DNA from: Gamarada debralockiae
Lineage: Eukaryota; Ascomycota; Leotiomycetes; Helotiales; Hyphodiscaceae
Assembly: GCA_002803225.1 (NCBI GenBank)
Contig: NXFV01000942.1
Coordinates: 23,527 to 87,526, forward strand
DNA length: 64,000 nt
Direction: 5' to 3'
The notes under the pieces were generated by a model. That model was not told where the DNA came from and searched no databases. It saw only the letters and a program-made list of their open reading frames with translations. Position 1 is the first letter of the stretch, and the number at the start of each line of letters is the position of its first letter. The translations under genes and the position numbers were made by a program. Below are positions 34,170 through 45,973 of the stretch, one piece after another.

Positions 34170-35498
34170 GGTGATATGTAGGTTATAGACGGGACTCTGT
34201 GAGAGGGACAAGCGTGGCGTGAAAGAGCGTCTTCTGCAACGTGATTCTGCAATGAGAATGTGTAAGGAAGGAAGAACGAAAATCTAGAGGAAAAAAAGAA
34301 CATTAAGCCCCTTGGGGGTGGCATCGCAAAATATGTTCTCTTCAAACTATGTATAGCTGCATACAGGAGATCCACTTCGCTTACGGGTGACGGGGGAGGA
34401 GATGGATTGAGAAACGTCTGTACACTGTACGAAGGGCCGACCGATTTGAAATTCGGACGTCCTGTTGCAAGCGATGCCCCCCACTTCGGTCGCCATAATA
34501 AATCCGCTTCAAATTTGATTTTCTTGAAATATATATGCAATAAAACAGCTGCTTCCTCTCTACCATATAAGCACTAATTGAGAATTTCGGACGTTGTACT
34601 GATTTTTAATATAAGTTTGAAAACATAGAGGTTTTCGGGCTCTCGCTTAGGCGTGCCCAGACTTCAAATCGGTCGGCCTTCGTACAGTGCATCAATAAGC
34701 TCGCAGAGTATGTCGAGGGGACCGAGCCAACGAATGCGAAGAACGGAAGCAGCCAGTCGAACCCCGGCCCCCCCGACCCCCACCCCATCGGGCTGCATGT
34801 TGCAGAATGCCGCTGGTGCTTCCCTCCCCCGTCCCAACCCTCTAACCCAATATATAGGCGGTGTGGCCATCGCTGCTGCGCGTCGCAAATTCCCATAGTA
34901 AACATCGTAGAATCGCAGCCCAGGCGCATAACCAAGCATTCGAAGGATTCTTCGTTCAACAACCGGCCCATTCGATCGATATTACCGCCCTCTCAATATG
35001 TCCGACCCTACCGCCGCTGAAACAGCCAAGTTGGCTGAATATCACGCAAATCTTGCTGCTGCGCGCGTCTCTAGGGTGGTATCTAAAGCATTCCTAGCGC
35101 GTGATAATCAAGGCACTAGCTTAGAATGTAGATGCTAACACTTATGACCACCGAATAGGTGGGCCTGGGGTTGAATCCTTCATACGATGCCATGCGATGC
35201 AGTTTTCGATAATACGCGCTCGCAATTCCGCAAGAGCGAACTGCGAAGGGAAATTTGGGATTGGGCAATTAGAAGTGCAATTGAATTGATTGGATGGATG
35301 GATTCCACCTCGGTATCATGTATGATTTATATATGATTTCCTGACCCATTCTGGTAATTTACAGCTAACTCTTTTGCCAGAGCAAAGAAATACGAATCTA
35401 GGTGCGAGTAGCATCATGCGTAACTTACTTATGATGAGACTGGGATGGCAGATCAGCGAATCAGAACCTCCTGACTGGATCTGTTCGTCGCACCGTCA
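34170..35498. other. Intergenic, with one possible short exon
   Basis: No complete gene is seen. A plus-strand frame at 34998 starts MSDPTAAETAKLAEYHANL and stops at about 35,129. It could be a first exon (a GT and a downstream CTAAC..TAG are present, with acceptor near 35,159) or a relic, but the continuation is not recognisable. The interval also contains inverted, identical short segments near 34,430 and 34,660 (cgtacagtg / acttcaaatcgg), probably repeat debris. Confidence 0.35.
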
Positions 35499-35622
35499 CT
35501 ATTCGCCTTCGCTGTCGTGATTTGCACATTCGTCGTTTTCAGAATCCCACCTCCCTCTTTCCCAAATTCCGCTTTGCCGAATTCGCCCTCTTCCCCAACA
35601 ACAACATGTCCCTCCCAAGGTT

Positions 35623-37108
35623 TCAAATCGCTGGCCTATCACTCTGCATATCCCAATCCCCATCTCCATCTCCCACGTAATAAGGATCGCGAGCCCCCGG
35701 TTTGTTGACGATGCGGCCGCCGCTGATGGAATGCCGGGACCCGTGCCCGGATCGGAGGTTGTGGAGGGGGAGGGAGTTGGATTTGGATTTTGAGCGCGTG
35801 GTGCTGCCGAAGGATGTGGAGCCAAGTTTGTGGAAGAGGGGACGCACGGAGGGGGCTGCGGCGGCGATTACGCCGAAGGTTGCTTCGAGTCTGCTTTGTG
35901 GTTGGTTTGTGGATGTAGTGAGTTGAGAGTTGAGAGTGGAATGGGTGGATGTATGGAGGCTGAGGCTTACGTTGCCCATTTGAAAAGTGGTACGAGATCC
36001 TCTGTAGATTAGAAGTATTGGCTTCAAGAATGCACTTCGAGAGAAAGCAAGGGACGTACAGGTTGGGTCTTGGGTTGCTGTTAAACTGGGAACAAGGACT
36101 GTTCGTGCGATAGCAAATCCGCCGCTCCTACTGTATGTGAGCAAAATGCAATAGAACCCGTTCACTTGGACACAACTCACGCAAAGCCCAAGGCCATAAG
36201 TCCTCAGACACCCAGTTTGGTCTTTAAGGTGATCTAGACGCTCCAGAGGAATATAACTGGGAGAATAGATAAGATGATAACGGTTGTAGCAGCAATGGCT
36301 AGTTGAAAACCGGTTAGCAAGAACTCTGATGTTTAGAACTCTGGAGGAGAATCAAAAGCCAGCGATCATACATCCTTGTGTGAGTCCCAGCGCATTTATA
36401 GCTGTATTTGACCAACAGTGTCCCGGGATTGACTTATTCCAATTCAATTCCGCCGGCGTGCATTGCGGGAAAATAACAGCGACGTCAAACCAAGCTGGTG
36501 ATAATGTTGAAAGCGATGAATGACCAGAAGAAGTCATTCCATCGTTTACTCGTCAAACTGTATTATCCAAACTATTAGCCAAAGCTCGAAGATATCGAAT
36601 CGAGAGCGGTGTATTCATCACCCCAGGACAGAATGCAACAGAGGACAGAGAGGGATACATGCAATAATGGTTTCAAGAACAAACTGATGGATATCTTAAC
36701 GAAGACCGTTGACACAATCACAACAAGCTCGGCGATGCGTAAGAGTTCAATACTGAAAACAGCACGATCTGGATCTAGGAATTTTATATGGCGACCAAGT
36801 CCATTGTGTAATGCGCCAAGGACAAGACCCATTACCACCAGGACTATAACCTGCAGAGCAATCGCATATTAACATCAAGTCATCTCCATCTTCAGGCTTT
36901 CGAGGCAGCAGAATTGAATTGAATTCAATCGGTAGGAGTGAGTTCCCACCATAGCCAGCACATTAAAAATATCATCCCAGCCCACCCACTTGATCATTCG
37001 GATTCGCACATAGAGACGCAGTGCTGTTAAGATAAAAGCGACGACTGTTGTGAGAAGGAGTGGGACAATGACGGTATACGCGATGGATACATTGCTGACG
37101 GTGGCCAT
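35623..37108 (-). pseudogene. PTH11-like (fungal rhodopsin-domain) membrane receptor, inactivated
   Basis: Minus-strand segments assemble into a seven-helix PTH11-like protein: MATVSNVSIAYTVIVPLLL with RIRMIKWVGWDDIF, then VVMGLVLGALHNGLGRH, KRWNDFFWSFIAFNI, VIFPQCTPAELNWNK with PGHCWSNTAIN, the helix VIILSILPVIFLWSV, and finally the tail EATFGVIAAAAPSVRPLF. This order and the Cys-containing loops match the family of plasma-membrane sensors. Several lesions break it: a frameshift between the fourth and fifth segments (about 36,490), and two in-frame stops after FLWSV (TAG, then TGA eight codons later, about 36,235-36,205). The C-terminal tail is Ser-rich. Probably a recent pseudogene, because most of the protein is still readable. 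Confidence 0.7.
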
Positions 37109-37924
37109 CGAGGTTAAGCGATGAACTTCCGGTGCTGTGTGACTTCGATCGTGACGACTGAAGTGACGACAACTGACAAGACGACTCGAGAGGATGGGGA
37201 ATCTAAAAACGGGGCTCGAGACGATTGCGACGACTGCAGTACATATTATCTTTAAGTGAGGTGGGTACTGTAGAGGTACCTTACCTTATCTGTTCCAACT
37301 TCTCCCAGCACTCCAGTGGTATGCATGTGAGTGGCTACCTAGTGACCTTCCTCCTGGCACTCGCACATAATTTCCCGCGAAAATGAAATACGACCGTACC
37401 TGCCTTATGCGTAAGTACCTATTTGTGTAACGCAATCTAGGCACATATCATGGGATAGTAAACACAGTACGTTGATATTCCAACAAGACTAAAACAAGCC
37501 CCTGAGGATTTGGGGGGGGTTCGAGATGAGTCTATAAGTGCGGTCCACTTAATCCATCCATAATCAAGGCACTGGCCTGAGCAGAACATGTTCTCCGCGG
37601 CAAAGGAGGCACAGATTTTCGGGGAAGAGGAATGGCTGCTCCGTGAACTAGTAGAGGAGGATCTGAGGGAGTGAGGGTCTGTTGCGAATGGAACGGGGGT
37701 TCACTATTCGGTTAAGAAAAAGTGGCCGAAATTGGCACATGCGCAACTACCAAAATTACCACCCATCTACCTATCTAATACTTCGCCATTCGCCCATTTG
37801 CTCTCCTATAATCATGTAACATTTTGGTATATTTATTGTACATTCCCTGAATCGTCCATTTCCTCATTGAATATCTGAACAAACCATGATTGCCCAGCCT
37901 TCTCTATAGTAGTCCTCCTGGCAT
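37109..37924. other. Intergenic, AT-rich
   Basis: Upstream region of the receptor pseudogene followed by AT-rich sequence. No coding potential is recognised. A homopolymer run of G (about 37,510-37,517) is the only low-complexity feature. Confidence 0.45.
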
Positions 37925-38330
37925 AAAATGCGTTCTTTAAAAGCATGCCTGTGATTCAAGAATAGAGGGATCAGGAGACACTCCAGGGAGCGTAAACAAA
38001 GGGAGATTATACTTATTCGCCCAGGCTATTGTAGTCCTACTTATGTGTGCCGAATCTGCGTCTTGACAGAGGGTTAACCTTGAGCTTGAAAGTCGTCGGA
38101 AGCTGCGGTAGGATAACATCTGCATAGACCTTTGTAGTCATCTTGCCTACCCCATTCGGCACCTCGTACGTCAAGATCTTCTTGTAGTTATACCCAATAA
38201 CTACAAAGACGTTCAAAAGCTTCTCAGGCTCTTCTTCCCTTACCTATGCCTCAATATCCTTAGCTGTAACTTTCTTACGGTAAACGTTTGTAGGCTTATA
38301 TCGATACTTCGCGCCGCGTTTGCGCTTGAT
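37925..38330 (-). mobile_element. Fragment of a Tc1/IS630-like DDE transposase
   Basis: Minus-strand pieces read YRYKPTNVYRKKVTAKDIEA-stop, then GYNYKKILTYEVPN and KMTTKVYADVILPQL, and (from about 38,070) LCQDADSAHISRTTIAW and FTLPGVSPDPSILESQA. These are the central part and the second/third catalytic segments of a DDE_3-type transposase (QDNASSH-like, LPG.SPDLS-like). Frames are shifted between pieces and the second catalytic motif is QDADSAH. A non-autonomous relic. Confidence 0.65.
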
Positions 38331-39200
38331 TCGTTTTGGTATCGCTAGGCCATGATACTCGCAACTGGGCTCTGAGGATGCATTGATGTCAACGCCTGAT
38401 TGTGCATGCTCTGTTTCAAGATCATCTTCACCGGAAGATACTGAGTCATTGTCGCTTTGAGCACAAAATTTGGGGGATCTGCCCATGAGAAACATTTGCG
38501 TCGGACTCCTCATATTGCCAAAAGAGCAATGCATCGTACTGTGTGAGCGAACTTCTATGACGCCTCCAGAGATGTATGACATGAAAACCCCAGCAATTGG
38601 CATTTGGCCTCGAGGAATTCCATTTGTCATGAGATGCGTAGTACAATCGTGCCAGAGATCGACAAGTTCAGGCCAAGCATATCTCTTAGGACCGGGCCAC
38701 TCTGAGGTACTCCAGTACTGCTACCCTGTGTCTTCTGCACCATTTTCCAGGCATAGTGCAAAACGACTTGTTTGGCACGATCTCGTATAGGCCTGCAAAG
38801 CTTGCGACGACGTATTTTCAACGTCAAAGGAGGTTCGGCTAATGTCGTTAGACAAACACAGCATAATGAGCAGATCCGACTTACCATCAATTCGTTCCCA
38901 AACGTCTCCATGGAGCATGTATGGTAAGACACGCGCACCCCACGAGAAATACCATGTCTTGGAGTCGATCGACCTTTTCGGGAAGTTGCGAGTGCTATAT
39001 CCCCTTTGCTCGAGAAAAGACTCGAGCTCTGCGTATGTTAGAGTACCCTCTTCTAACTAGGAATGTGGTAGAAGAGATCGTAGTCGTCCTTGGAAGGATT
39101 GACCAGATTCTTCTGCTCTAAGAAGGACTTGAGATGGTGAATTTCGGGCCACTGGGACCGCAACCTAAAGCCAGAATATGATTCTAACGGCGATGAAGGT
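38331..39200 (-). pseudogene. Decayed uncharacterised sequence with repeated FLEQ segments
   Basis: Downstream of the 460-aa gene, the minus strand shows two related segments in different frames, HLKSFLEQKNLVNPSKDD (about 39,140) and ELESFLEQRGYSTRNFPK (about 39,030), separated by TAG, followed by FSWGARVLPYMLHGDVWERI and further open sequence to about 38,460. No known family. It may be an old coding region or a second copy of a repetitive gene family. Confidence 0.3.
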
Positions 39201-39232
39201 GCATTGGAGAGTGAGCTGTAGAGATATTGAAT

Positions 39233-40711
39233 CTAATTTCTAGGTTTCTCGATGCCTTTCTCTCGAAGTTTCTCTTCCACAAGATCCCAATTAATCCCTG
39301 ACTTGCGACGTTCCACTTCCGGAGGGTTTCTTGAAAAGAAAAGAGACTTGTATTCCTGGAATATTTCCATGAAAAGGAGGACCTCAGCCGGCGACCAGTA
39401 CATCCTGAGTGGGGCTAGGAAGTGTACATTTTGTTTCACGGGCAGAGCGCGGTTCAGGCCCTCGAAGTGAGGTTTTGGCATGGTCTTGGGTTTAATCTCA
39501 TAGGCAAGTTCCATTGCCCAACCTGGCGCGAAACACTTTGCCTTGGGACCAACCGAAGTTCCCATGTAGATCAACTCGATCGCTTCTGCTAAAATCAGGA
39601 GAAAGATCAAATGAGACCTATTCCACTCATGGTTCTCCAAGAGCGGAAAAGCCATTAGGATGGTCCAAACGACTTCTGTAATATCCTCATGAGCAAGACG
39701 TTGGTGGGACCATAGGAATCTGCTTTTGCCCCTCGCGCTCTTGCCTTCCGGATCCTTGAAGCGAGTGGAACCAGAATCTTGCTTCTTTTCGGCCCTGATT
39801 CGACGAAGTCTATCGATCTGTTCACTGTGACAGGGTATTTAGTGTCCTAGAGCCGCCGCTCTAGACTTGTTCAGCTTCAATGAACGCGCCTGCCCAACAT
39901 ATCCCATATCAGACTTCAGAGCTTTTGAGCTAGGTCGGTAGTATCCTAGAAGAAAATAGACAGCGATGACATTGGGTGGTGTGCTGGCCAAAGGGAAGAA
40001 CTGCAAGTCCGAGAGTAGATTTTTGAAATCCTGTTTGCTGGTCGCGTTTCTGACTGCGAAAGACCGGACTTGTGGGTGTAGCAAAATCCTGAGGATGCCT
40101 CCTCGAGCTTCTTCATCGCCATTGACGTTCACCCATCTTAGCATGTGACAATCGAAAGGGCCTTCTTTCCAATCTTTGAGCGAGGATTCAGAAGCCTTCT
40201 CAAAGAGGTGTTGAAAAATCTCTGAATACCATTCATCTGCCCGAGCAATGTTGTCGCGTATTATCGTAGAGACTATTAAAAGCAAGTATTAGCACGAGAC
40301 CGTGATCAAAGAAGCGTGTGACTTACGGGCGTTCAGTGGCGTTGCCAGGAGAATAGCGTCCAGTTGGGCCAGCACATCCTCAATGATAGCTGGCTTCAGT
40401 GCGTAGCATTCAGGAAGCAAAGGTTCACTATATCCCGGGTCCCCGCTCTCCGACTGGTCGAATTGCTCATCTTCCAAGGTGTTATACCCTGGCTGTTCAT
40501 GTAATTGCTTACGGGTATCTGAATCGTCGCTCGCGTCCTGAAGTGCGAGGAACTTTGCATTGTCGCAGGCATTGGCAATGAGCTCCGTGAATTTGTCCAG
40601 CTCATCCAATTTGGGGGCTAACGTTCTCGAGCGTTTGACTTCCGTGTTATTTTTCTTCCTCGCGCTGGAACGCTTGTGCTTGTTGCCGACTTTGAAGTCC
40701 CCGCCGCGCAA
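39233..40711 (-). CDS. Uncharacterised 460-aa protein, 3 exons
   Basis: Model complement(join(39233..39824,39867..40272,40327..40711)) keeps frame across two normal introns (54 and 42 nt) and gives 460 aa. The N-terminus is strongly basic (HKRSSARKKNN, VKRSRT), suggesting nuclear entry; the middle and C-terminus are helical with a short charged segment EQIDRLRRIRAEKK at the second junction. No domain I know is present, and there is no signal peptide. It lies between transposase fragments, so it may belong to a repeat-associated, lineage-specific gene family. An upstream start in the same frame is possible. Confidence 0.55.
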
Positions 40712-40949
40712 TCCCCAGCGTCTCGTGCCATTCTGGAAGCCGGAGGTAGAATAAGTCGGGACTCTTTAGCTTATCGTGAGGAGGAAGTCGAGGTACTTTG
40801 CCTGTGTTTGTAGAAAGAATCAGCAGAGAATTTCCCGTTCCAAACGAGTTTTACTTGGTGTACTGTTAGTTTTGCTTCGGGTGTGCTGTAGTTACAACGC
40901 AACTAGTGTTATGTCGCGATTCCTACGAAAACGCGAACCCCACATTTAA
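40712..40949. other. Intergenic
   Basis: Short region between the uncharacterised gene and a transposase relic with no recognisable feature. Confidence 0.5.
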
Positions 40950-41480
40950 TAAAAGCTCCCCCCTATGATAACTCAACAACACCTTCAATTAAGCTGTAAG
41001 TAGCTCAAAATAAATGTCTTGATTAGCTATTCTAACTGAGATATATATCTAGTATCTGCCATGCCTACTCGACTTGCACCCGCGGTTGCTGACGCATTAG
41101 ATTGTGATATCCTCGCAGCCCTTCCCCTCGATCGCCGAACTATGAACATGATAGGTGCGAACCATTACTGTACCTATAATACAGTACGACGTAATAAGGT
41201 TCGAATAGAGGCGGGGCTGCCTAGGCCAGCGCGTTCTGGGGGTCAAATTCGAGTGATATATAATGAGATAGAGGCAGTGATTCATCACCTACTTGACAAG
41301 TTCCCATGGTTTTACTAAGACGAGATTGCCAATTTCCTTTGCGAAGTATTCGATATAGTTGTAGTCCAACCGACTATTTCTAGGGCTTTAGCACGAATCA
41401 AGCTAACACGGAAGAAACTGAAGGTAGAGACAGTACAACGGAATGCAGAGCTTAGAACCCTGGAAGCCCCAGTTTTGGTG
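40950..41480 (+). mobile_element. 5' fragment of a Tc1/IS630-like transposon
   Basis: From ATG 41061 the frame reads MPTRLAPAVADALDCDI and then a helix-turn-helix pair typical of the transposase DNA-binding region: YNTVRRNKVRIEAGLPRP and, after a stop at FY-stop-DEIANFL, QPTISRALARIKLTRKKL. The stop is TAA where the family has Gln (LYQDE), so CAA probably became TAA by C-to-T. Similarity ends at about 41,480 before any catalytic motif, so the element is truncated. Confidence 0.65.
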
Positions 41481-41951
41481 CACGGCAAAGGTGCGATACT
41501 TCATTGGACGAGCCAACACGTGCCCTGTTCTTTCGGAATATCCCGATGTGAGCTGGGAATCACGGACGGGCGAAATGAAAGTCTAATCCCTAGTACAAAC
41601 TGGATAGCGTCCAGTGTGGCGAATCGTTGAGGATATAAGTTACTGTAAGTTCGGAGCCAGGAATGTTTCCGTGTCCGTCCCATACCGAAATCTGCATCCT
41701 AATTGGCTCGATACTGTATCTTACAAGCGGCTTGGCGTCGGGTGGAACAGTTTCCGGTCTTATGAGACCGGTAAGTTGGCGTCATACTTGATATTGTTGA
41801 TAGCCTCGTATTGCCTTTGGCTTAAATACATGCTCCTGTCCCCTTGAAATCCACGTCTGTGTGATTTGCAGTATGACACGCATCGAGCACTACAGACCCG
41901 GCCGCTTGATATCAGCACCTCTTTCTAGCTGACCTCGGCCAAACGACAATC
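41481..41951. other. Promoter region of the SDR gene
   Basis: No coding feature seen. The interval joins the truncated transposon to the SDR gene and presumably holds its promoter and 5' leader. Confidence 0.4.
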
Positions 41952-42881
41952 ATGGTTTTCCGCAACAAGACAGTGGCTTTCAACCCGGAAAACGACATTC
42001 CGGCGCTGACCGGAAAGGTGATTCTAGTGACAGGTGGAAGTAATGGATTAGGAAAGCAGTCCATCCTCGAGCTTTCCCGTCATAGTCCGGCTCAGATCTG
42101 GCTTGCAGCTCGCAATGTGGACAGGGCCAAGGGAGCAGCCGATGACATCAAGAAGCAGGTTCCTCATGCGCCCATTAAATTTCTCGAGCTGGATCTCAGT
42201 TCCTTGGAGTCCGTGAAGAAGGCAGCCGAGACGTTCTCTTCGGAATGTGACCGATTAGACATCCTCATGTTAAACGCTGGCATTCTCGGTGTAGCGCCTG
42301 GTCTTACCGCGGAGGGCTATGAGATCCATTTCGGAACCAACCATATGGGGCATGTCCTCCTAACCAAGTTGCTGCTTCCTGTGCTTGATAAGACTGCCAA
42401 GAGTGATGTCAACGCAGATGTGCGAATCGTGGTGCTTTCGGCTGCCGCCTACAAATACGCTCCCCGCAGGTGCATCCAATTCAGCACCCTCAAAACGACA
42501 GCTGAAGGAATGGGGGCATTTGAGCGATATGGCCAGAGCAAATTAGCGAATATACTGTTTGCACGCGAGCTGGCCAGATTGTACCCTCAGTTCAAAGTTT
42601 CAGCAATCCATCCCGGCATAGTGAAAACGAACCTTTCAGCTGGCGCGAATGGAGGGCTTCGAGTTTCCCTTTTCAACTCGCTCTTGAATCTGATTTTCGT
42701 CTCGGTAGAAGAGGGAACGAAGGCCCAGCTATGGGCATCTGTGGCTAAGAATTATGTGAGTGGGGAATACTATGAGCCCGTAGGTGTAGCTGGAAAGGCG
42801 GCTACCTTTGCACGAGACGATGCGCAGGCGAAAGAGCTCTGGGACTGGACTGAGAAAGAATTGCAGGGATATTCAACTTGA
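41952..42881 (+). CDS. Short-chain dehydrogenase/reductase (retinol-dehydrogenase-like)
   Basis: Intronless 309-aa protein. The Rossmann-fold signature TGGSNGLG lies at residues 27-34, the structural NAG at 108-110, and the catalytic triad Ser163 (VVLSAAAY), Tyr193 and Lys197 (YGQSK). LAARN after the second strand is usual for NADP(H)-preferring members. The arrangement matches fungal retinol/tropinone dehydrogenase-like SDRs that reduce carbonyls or oxidise alcohols on lipophilic substrates. Substrate unknown. All key residues are present, so it is probably active. Confidence 0.9.
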   Translation: MVFRNKTVAFNPENDIPALTGKVILVTGGSNGLGKQSILELSRHSPAQIWLAARNVDRAKGAADDIKKQVPHAPIKFLELDLSSLESVKKAAETFSSECDRLDILMLNAGILGVAPGLTAEGYEIHFGTNHMGHVLLTKLLLPVLDKTAKSDVNADVRIVVLSAAAYKYAPRRCIQFSTLKTTAEGMGAFERYGQSKLANILFARELARLYPQFKVSAIHPGIVKTNLSAGANGGLRVSLFNSLLNLIFVSVEEGTKAQLWASVAKNYVSGEYYEPVGVAGKAATFARDDAQAKELWDWTEKELQGYST

Positions 42882-43652
42882 TCTGGAATAAGGAGGCAGT
42901 TGTGACGTGATGCGGCGCAATTAAAGTTTTTCTCTTTTTCTTTTCTTATTGGCTAATTGCATTGGCTCAGCCAGATGGGAGGGCAGGGAGGCTCACTCGT
43001 GTTTTATTTGTTATCATACCTTGAGCTGAGACGCAAATATCGGCATGCCTTGCTGTATTGACTCTTCCATAAAACAAATCAGATATTTCAACTGAAATCC
43101 GACAAGCCGAATAATGTATAAATAAAGAAATACAATACTGCGGATCACACCATCAATGTGCTTGTTAAGCCAACCCTCATCATTCTGCGGGCTGACCTTA
43201 GCTTCTTCTCTATCTCACGTATATACCTCCATCTCAGTAAGTTGGATTGGTAACCCCGCTGAGTCCAGCCATAGTAACTGTGTTCAGGGTGATGGTGACC
43301 ACTTCACATCCACCATGACAGGGGGCCAACGCTTCTACATCCAGTAGTTCTGCAGCAAGGCGATCCCGTGCCGAAAAGCGGGCTTCCGTTGACCGATGGT
43401 ACGGGATCTCTCTAATAGTATCTTAAGATAAAATAGTCAACGCACTACGGGAGTATCAAAGACAACAATGTTACTACTGATTGAGACACTGTATTCGAGA
43501 ATAAGAATTTTGTTGGTAACTAGATAATATTTAAGTGGGATAGCGTTGCGAAATAGAAAGTTCACGCCATATAGTCTCTGAGGTACTTAGTCCAAGAAGC
43601 CAGAACTTGGGCCGAAAACCTGAACATTAGGAGTTTGCGTGATCATGTTTAT
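42882..43652. other. Intergenic between convergent SDR and FAD genes
   Basis: About 770 bp, AT-rich, between two convergent genes. It holds their 3' UTRs. No further open frame of interest was found. Confidence 0.5.
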
Positions 43653-45142
43653 TTACAGGCTCTCCACCAGTCGCGGCACGATAGTGTCCGAGAAAGCCCA
43701 GGTGGGAGTATGCAGCTGGGCCGACCAAGCTGCACCCGTGTACCATGTTGATAGATGTCCCTGGAGAGAATATAGTTCCTGAATGAAGCCAGCTTTCAAG
43801 TCTTCAAGAGAAGACCGCACATTTACGGACCCATGCTCCGCAAACTCGAGCCATTTGAGGCCCTTGCGACTTTCTCCCGCTAGACTGCCCGCCTCGACCA
43901 AGTTTTCGTACGACTGCTCGACAACCGCCTTTGCGCCATTGCTATCCAGAGTCTCATCTCCAAACATCATAACCTTGTGATAGCCGTTTGGCGAATCCAG
44001 ATTCTTATACCATTGCAAGAATGAGAAATCTGGGTAGTCCAGCCAGTCTCCAGAGGGCGTAGTGTTGATTATGCTAGTGTTAAGTGGCAGATCTGGAGAT
44101 ACAATACCACCAGCGTAAGCTGTCGTATACTTTGTCTTGGACAAGGCATCGAGCTCACGTTTGTCGAGGTTGAATGGTGAGAGATTGGCCACAGTGGGTG
44201 GAATAGCGATGAGCAAACGCTTGGCGCGAATCTCCGTCAGATGTCCGTCCTTATGTTTGGCAATGATGTTTGTCCCGTTGGATGTTCTGTGCGCACTAAC
44301 AACAACGGTTGAATATAGCACGTCGTCACCGAGAAGCTCCGACACTCTATCATATATATCCTGGTTTCTGTAGGATGCCACATACAGAGTTTGGCCCTTG
44401 CCAATAAATACTCGTGCAAGCGGTGCTGGGAACGTTTGTATGACATAGAAGGTTGGCTGAGTCTTCAGATCCCCTAGGCCTACGGCCGCTATGTCCCAAA
44501 TCATAGGCACCGCGGCTTCGATACCGTATTTCTTGGCGAAGTCGCCAAAGCTGAGAAGAAGATCTTCAGGTATATTGCCTGGAGTTGGGAAATTCCATAG
44601 TCCAGGTAGCATCATGTCCTCATATTGCTCAGCAAGTTTGACGTACTTCTCAAACGCGGTGAACTGTTCGGCAGCAGTGGGTGCCGTGTAATTCACCCAA
44701 TGACCGGTGCTGAAGTCCGCATAACGGGTAATGACTGATTGCTGTGTGGAAGGCTTTACCGATACGTTGAAGCGGGCAAAGAATTCCCTCGCCTTGCCGT
44801 AGTCCAGGAAGGCCTCAACGCCCAGCTCGTATGGCGTCCCGGTGTTTGGATCAGTCCAAGTGTCAACTGCACCGCCCTGTCGAAAGAAAACTTTGTAATT
44901 AGCCCTCGATACACGGAAATTCCTGTTTTGAGAACACTCACCAAGCGTCCCTTTTTCTCAATCAGGAAAATGCTCTTTCCGTAATCCTCACGCAATCGAA
45001 CAGCAGCGTATGCGCCAGCAGCGCCACCGCCAACAACGAGAACATCTTTAGAGATGGTGTGGGTAATAGGGGTTGCTGTTATGATGGAACAAAGGGCGAT
45101 AACGCTCGCCGCTGTCAGCAAGCTTTGGGTCTTGGAGAACAT
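43653..45142 (-). CDS. Secreted FAD-dependent oxidoreductase (amine-oxidase-like)
   Basis: Model complement(join(43653..44876,44942..45142)) encodes 474 aa. A cleavable signal peptide (1-23) precedes the dinucleotide-binding GGGAAG motif (38-43, in VLVVGGGAAGAY) and the acidic residue at the end of the second strand (LIEK). The middle has several Asn-X-Ser/Thr sites, fitting secretion. It belongs to the flavin-containing amine-oxidoreductase-like group, in which fungal secreted members are mostly uncharacterised. The single intron is phase 0. Convergent to the SDR gene, but nothing else suggests a cluster. Confidence 0.82.
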
Positions 45143-45973
45143 GGTAAGTAAAATAGCAAACTCAATATATGTAGACAAGATTGATGCTGGATGATTCTGT
45201 GCTCTCAATAGAATGGCGCATGTCGTTTACATATCTGATATCAGGAACTCACCCTTGAAGAGTGAACTCTGGAAACATTTGAACAAGCTCCCACGGTAGT
45301 CCCACAGCTACTTCGAAAGACTTGGCCTGAAGACGAATATCCCAGGTCGAGCGGATGTAAGCGGCGTTAACAGTTGATCAGGACCGAGAACAAAGCTCAG
45401 TTGCTAGGTGATAGCAGCGTTCGATGTTGCTCGCGTCTTGGTAGATGTAAATACAAGATCAAGGCAGCAAAATTGGCCAATCATTGTGTCAACGCCAATG
45501 TTGACTAAAGTGTACTTCGTACTGGCCCGAAATATTGTATCTTATCAGTCCGTGCGCCTCTCGAAGATTCTACACTGGTAAGGGATATTAGCCAATAACG
45601 CTTCGGAATTTCAAGGATTTTTACCAGATTAGGTTTAAATAGATGTTAGAAGCACAGACATCGAGGATATAATATTTCGGGCCTGTACGAAGTATACCCA
45701 CCACTTGTCCCTGTCTTTGTTTCCCAGTTCTTTTGCATGCATGCTCTTCGGCGACGAACGGGCCATCATCACCCGCGCCACAGCGGCGGCGTCAGAGACT
45801 CCGGACTCCGAGCCGGAGACGCCGGAAGCGTCCCCAGTAGAATAAGTTGCATGGAGAATTCAACTCGTTGGCTTTGGCCCGAATCAGGTGGATCACTCCG
45901 GATTGGGGTTCTTGGCGGAATTGTACTCCATCCTAGCCGAGGTGCGACCCCAGCGACCTTTGAGGGCCACCAA
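45143..45973. other. Intergenic / promoter of the FAD gene
   Basis: No recognisable gene. A plus-strand frame from 45737 runs into the minisatellite and is explained by GC-richer composition plus the 18-bp period rather than by a protein family. Confidence 0.45.

Noticed and set aside
35140..35190. tRNA-like B-box (ggttgaatcc) near 35,173
   Set aside because: The flanking bases do not form a T-stem or acceptor stem, so no tRNA fold is possible.
41952..45142. Secondary-metabolite gene cluster
   Set aside because: Only one SDR and one FAD enzyme are present; no polyketide synthase, peptide synthetase, terpene cyclase or pathway regulator is found.
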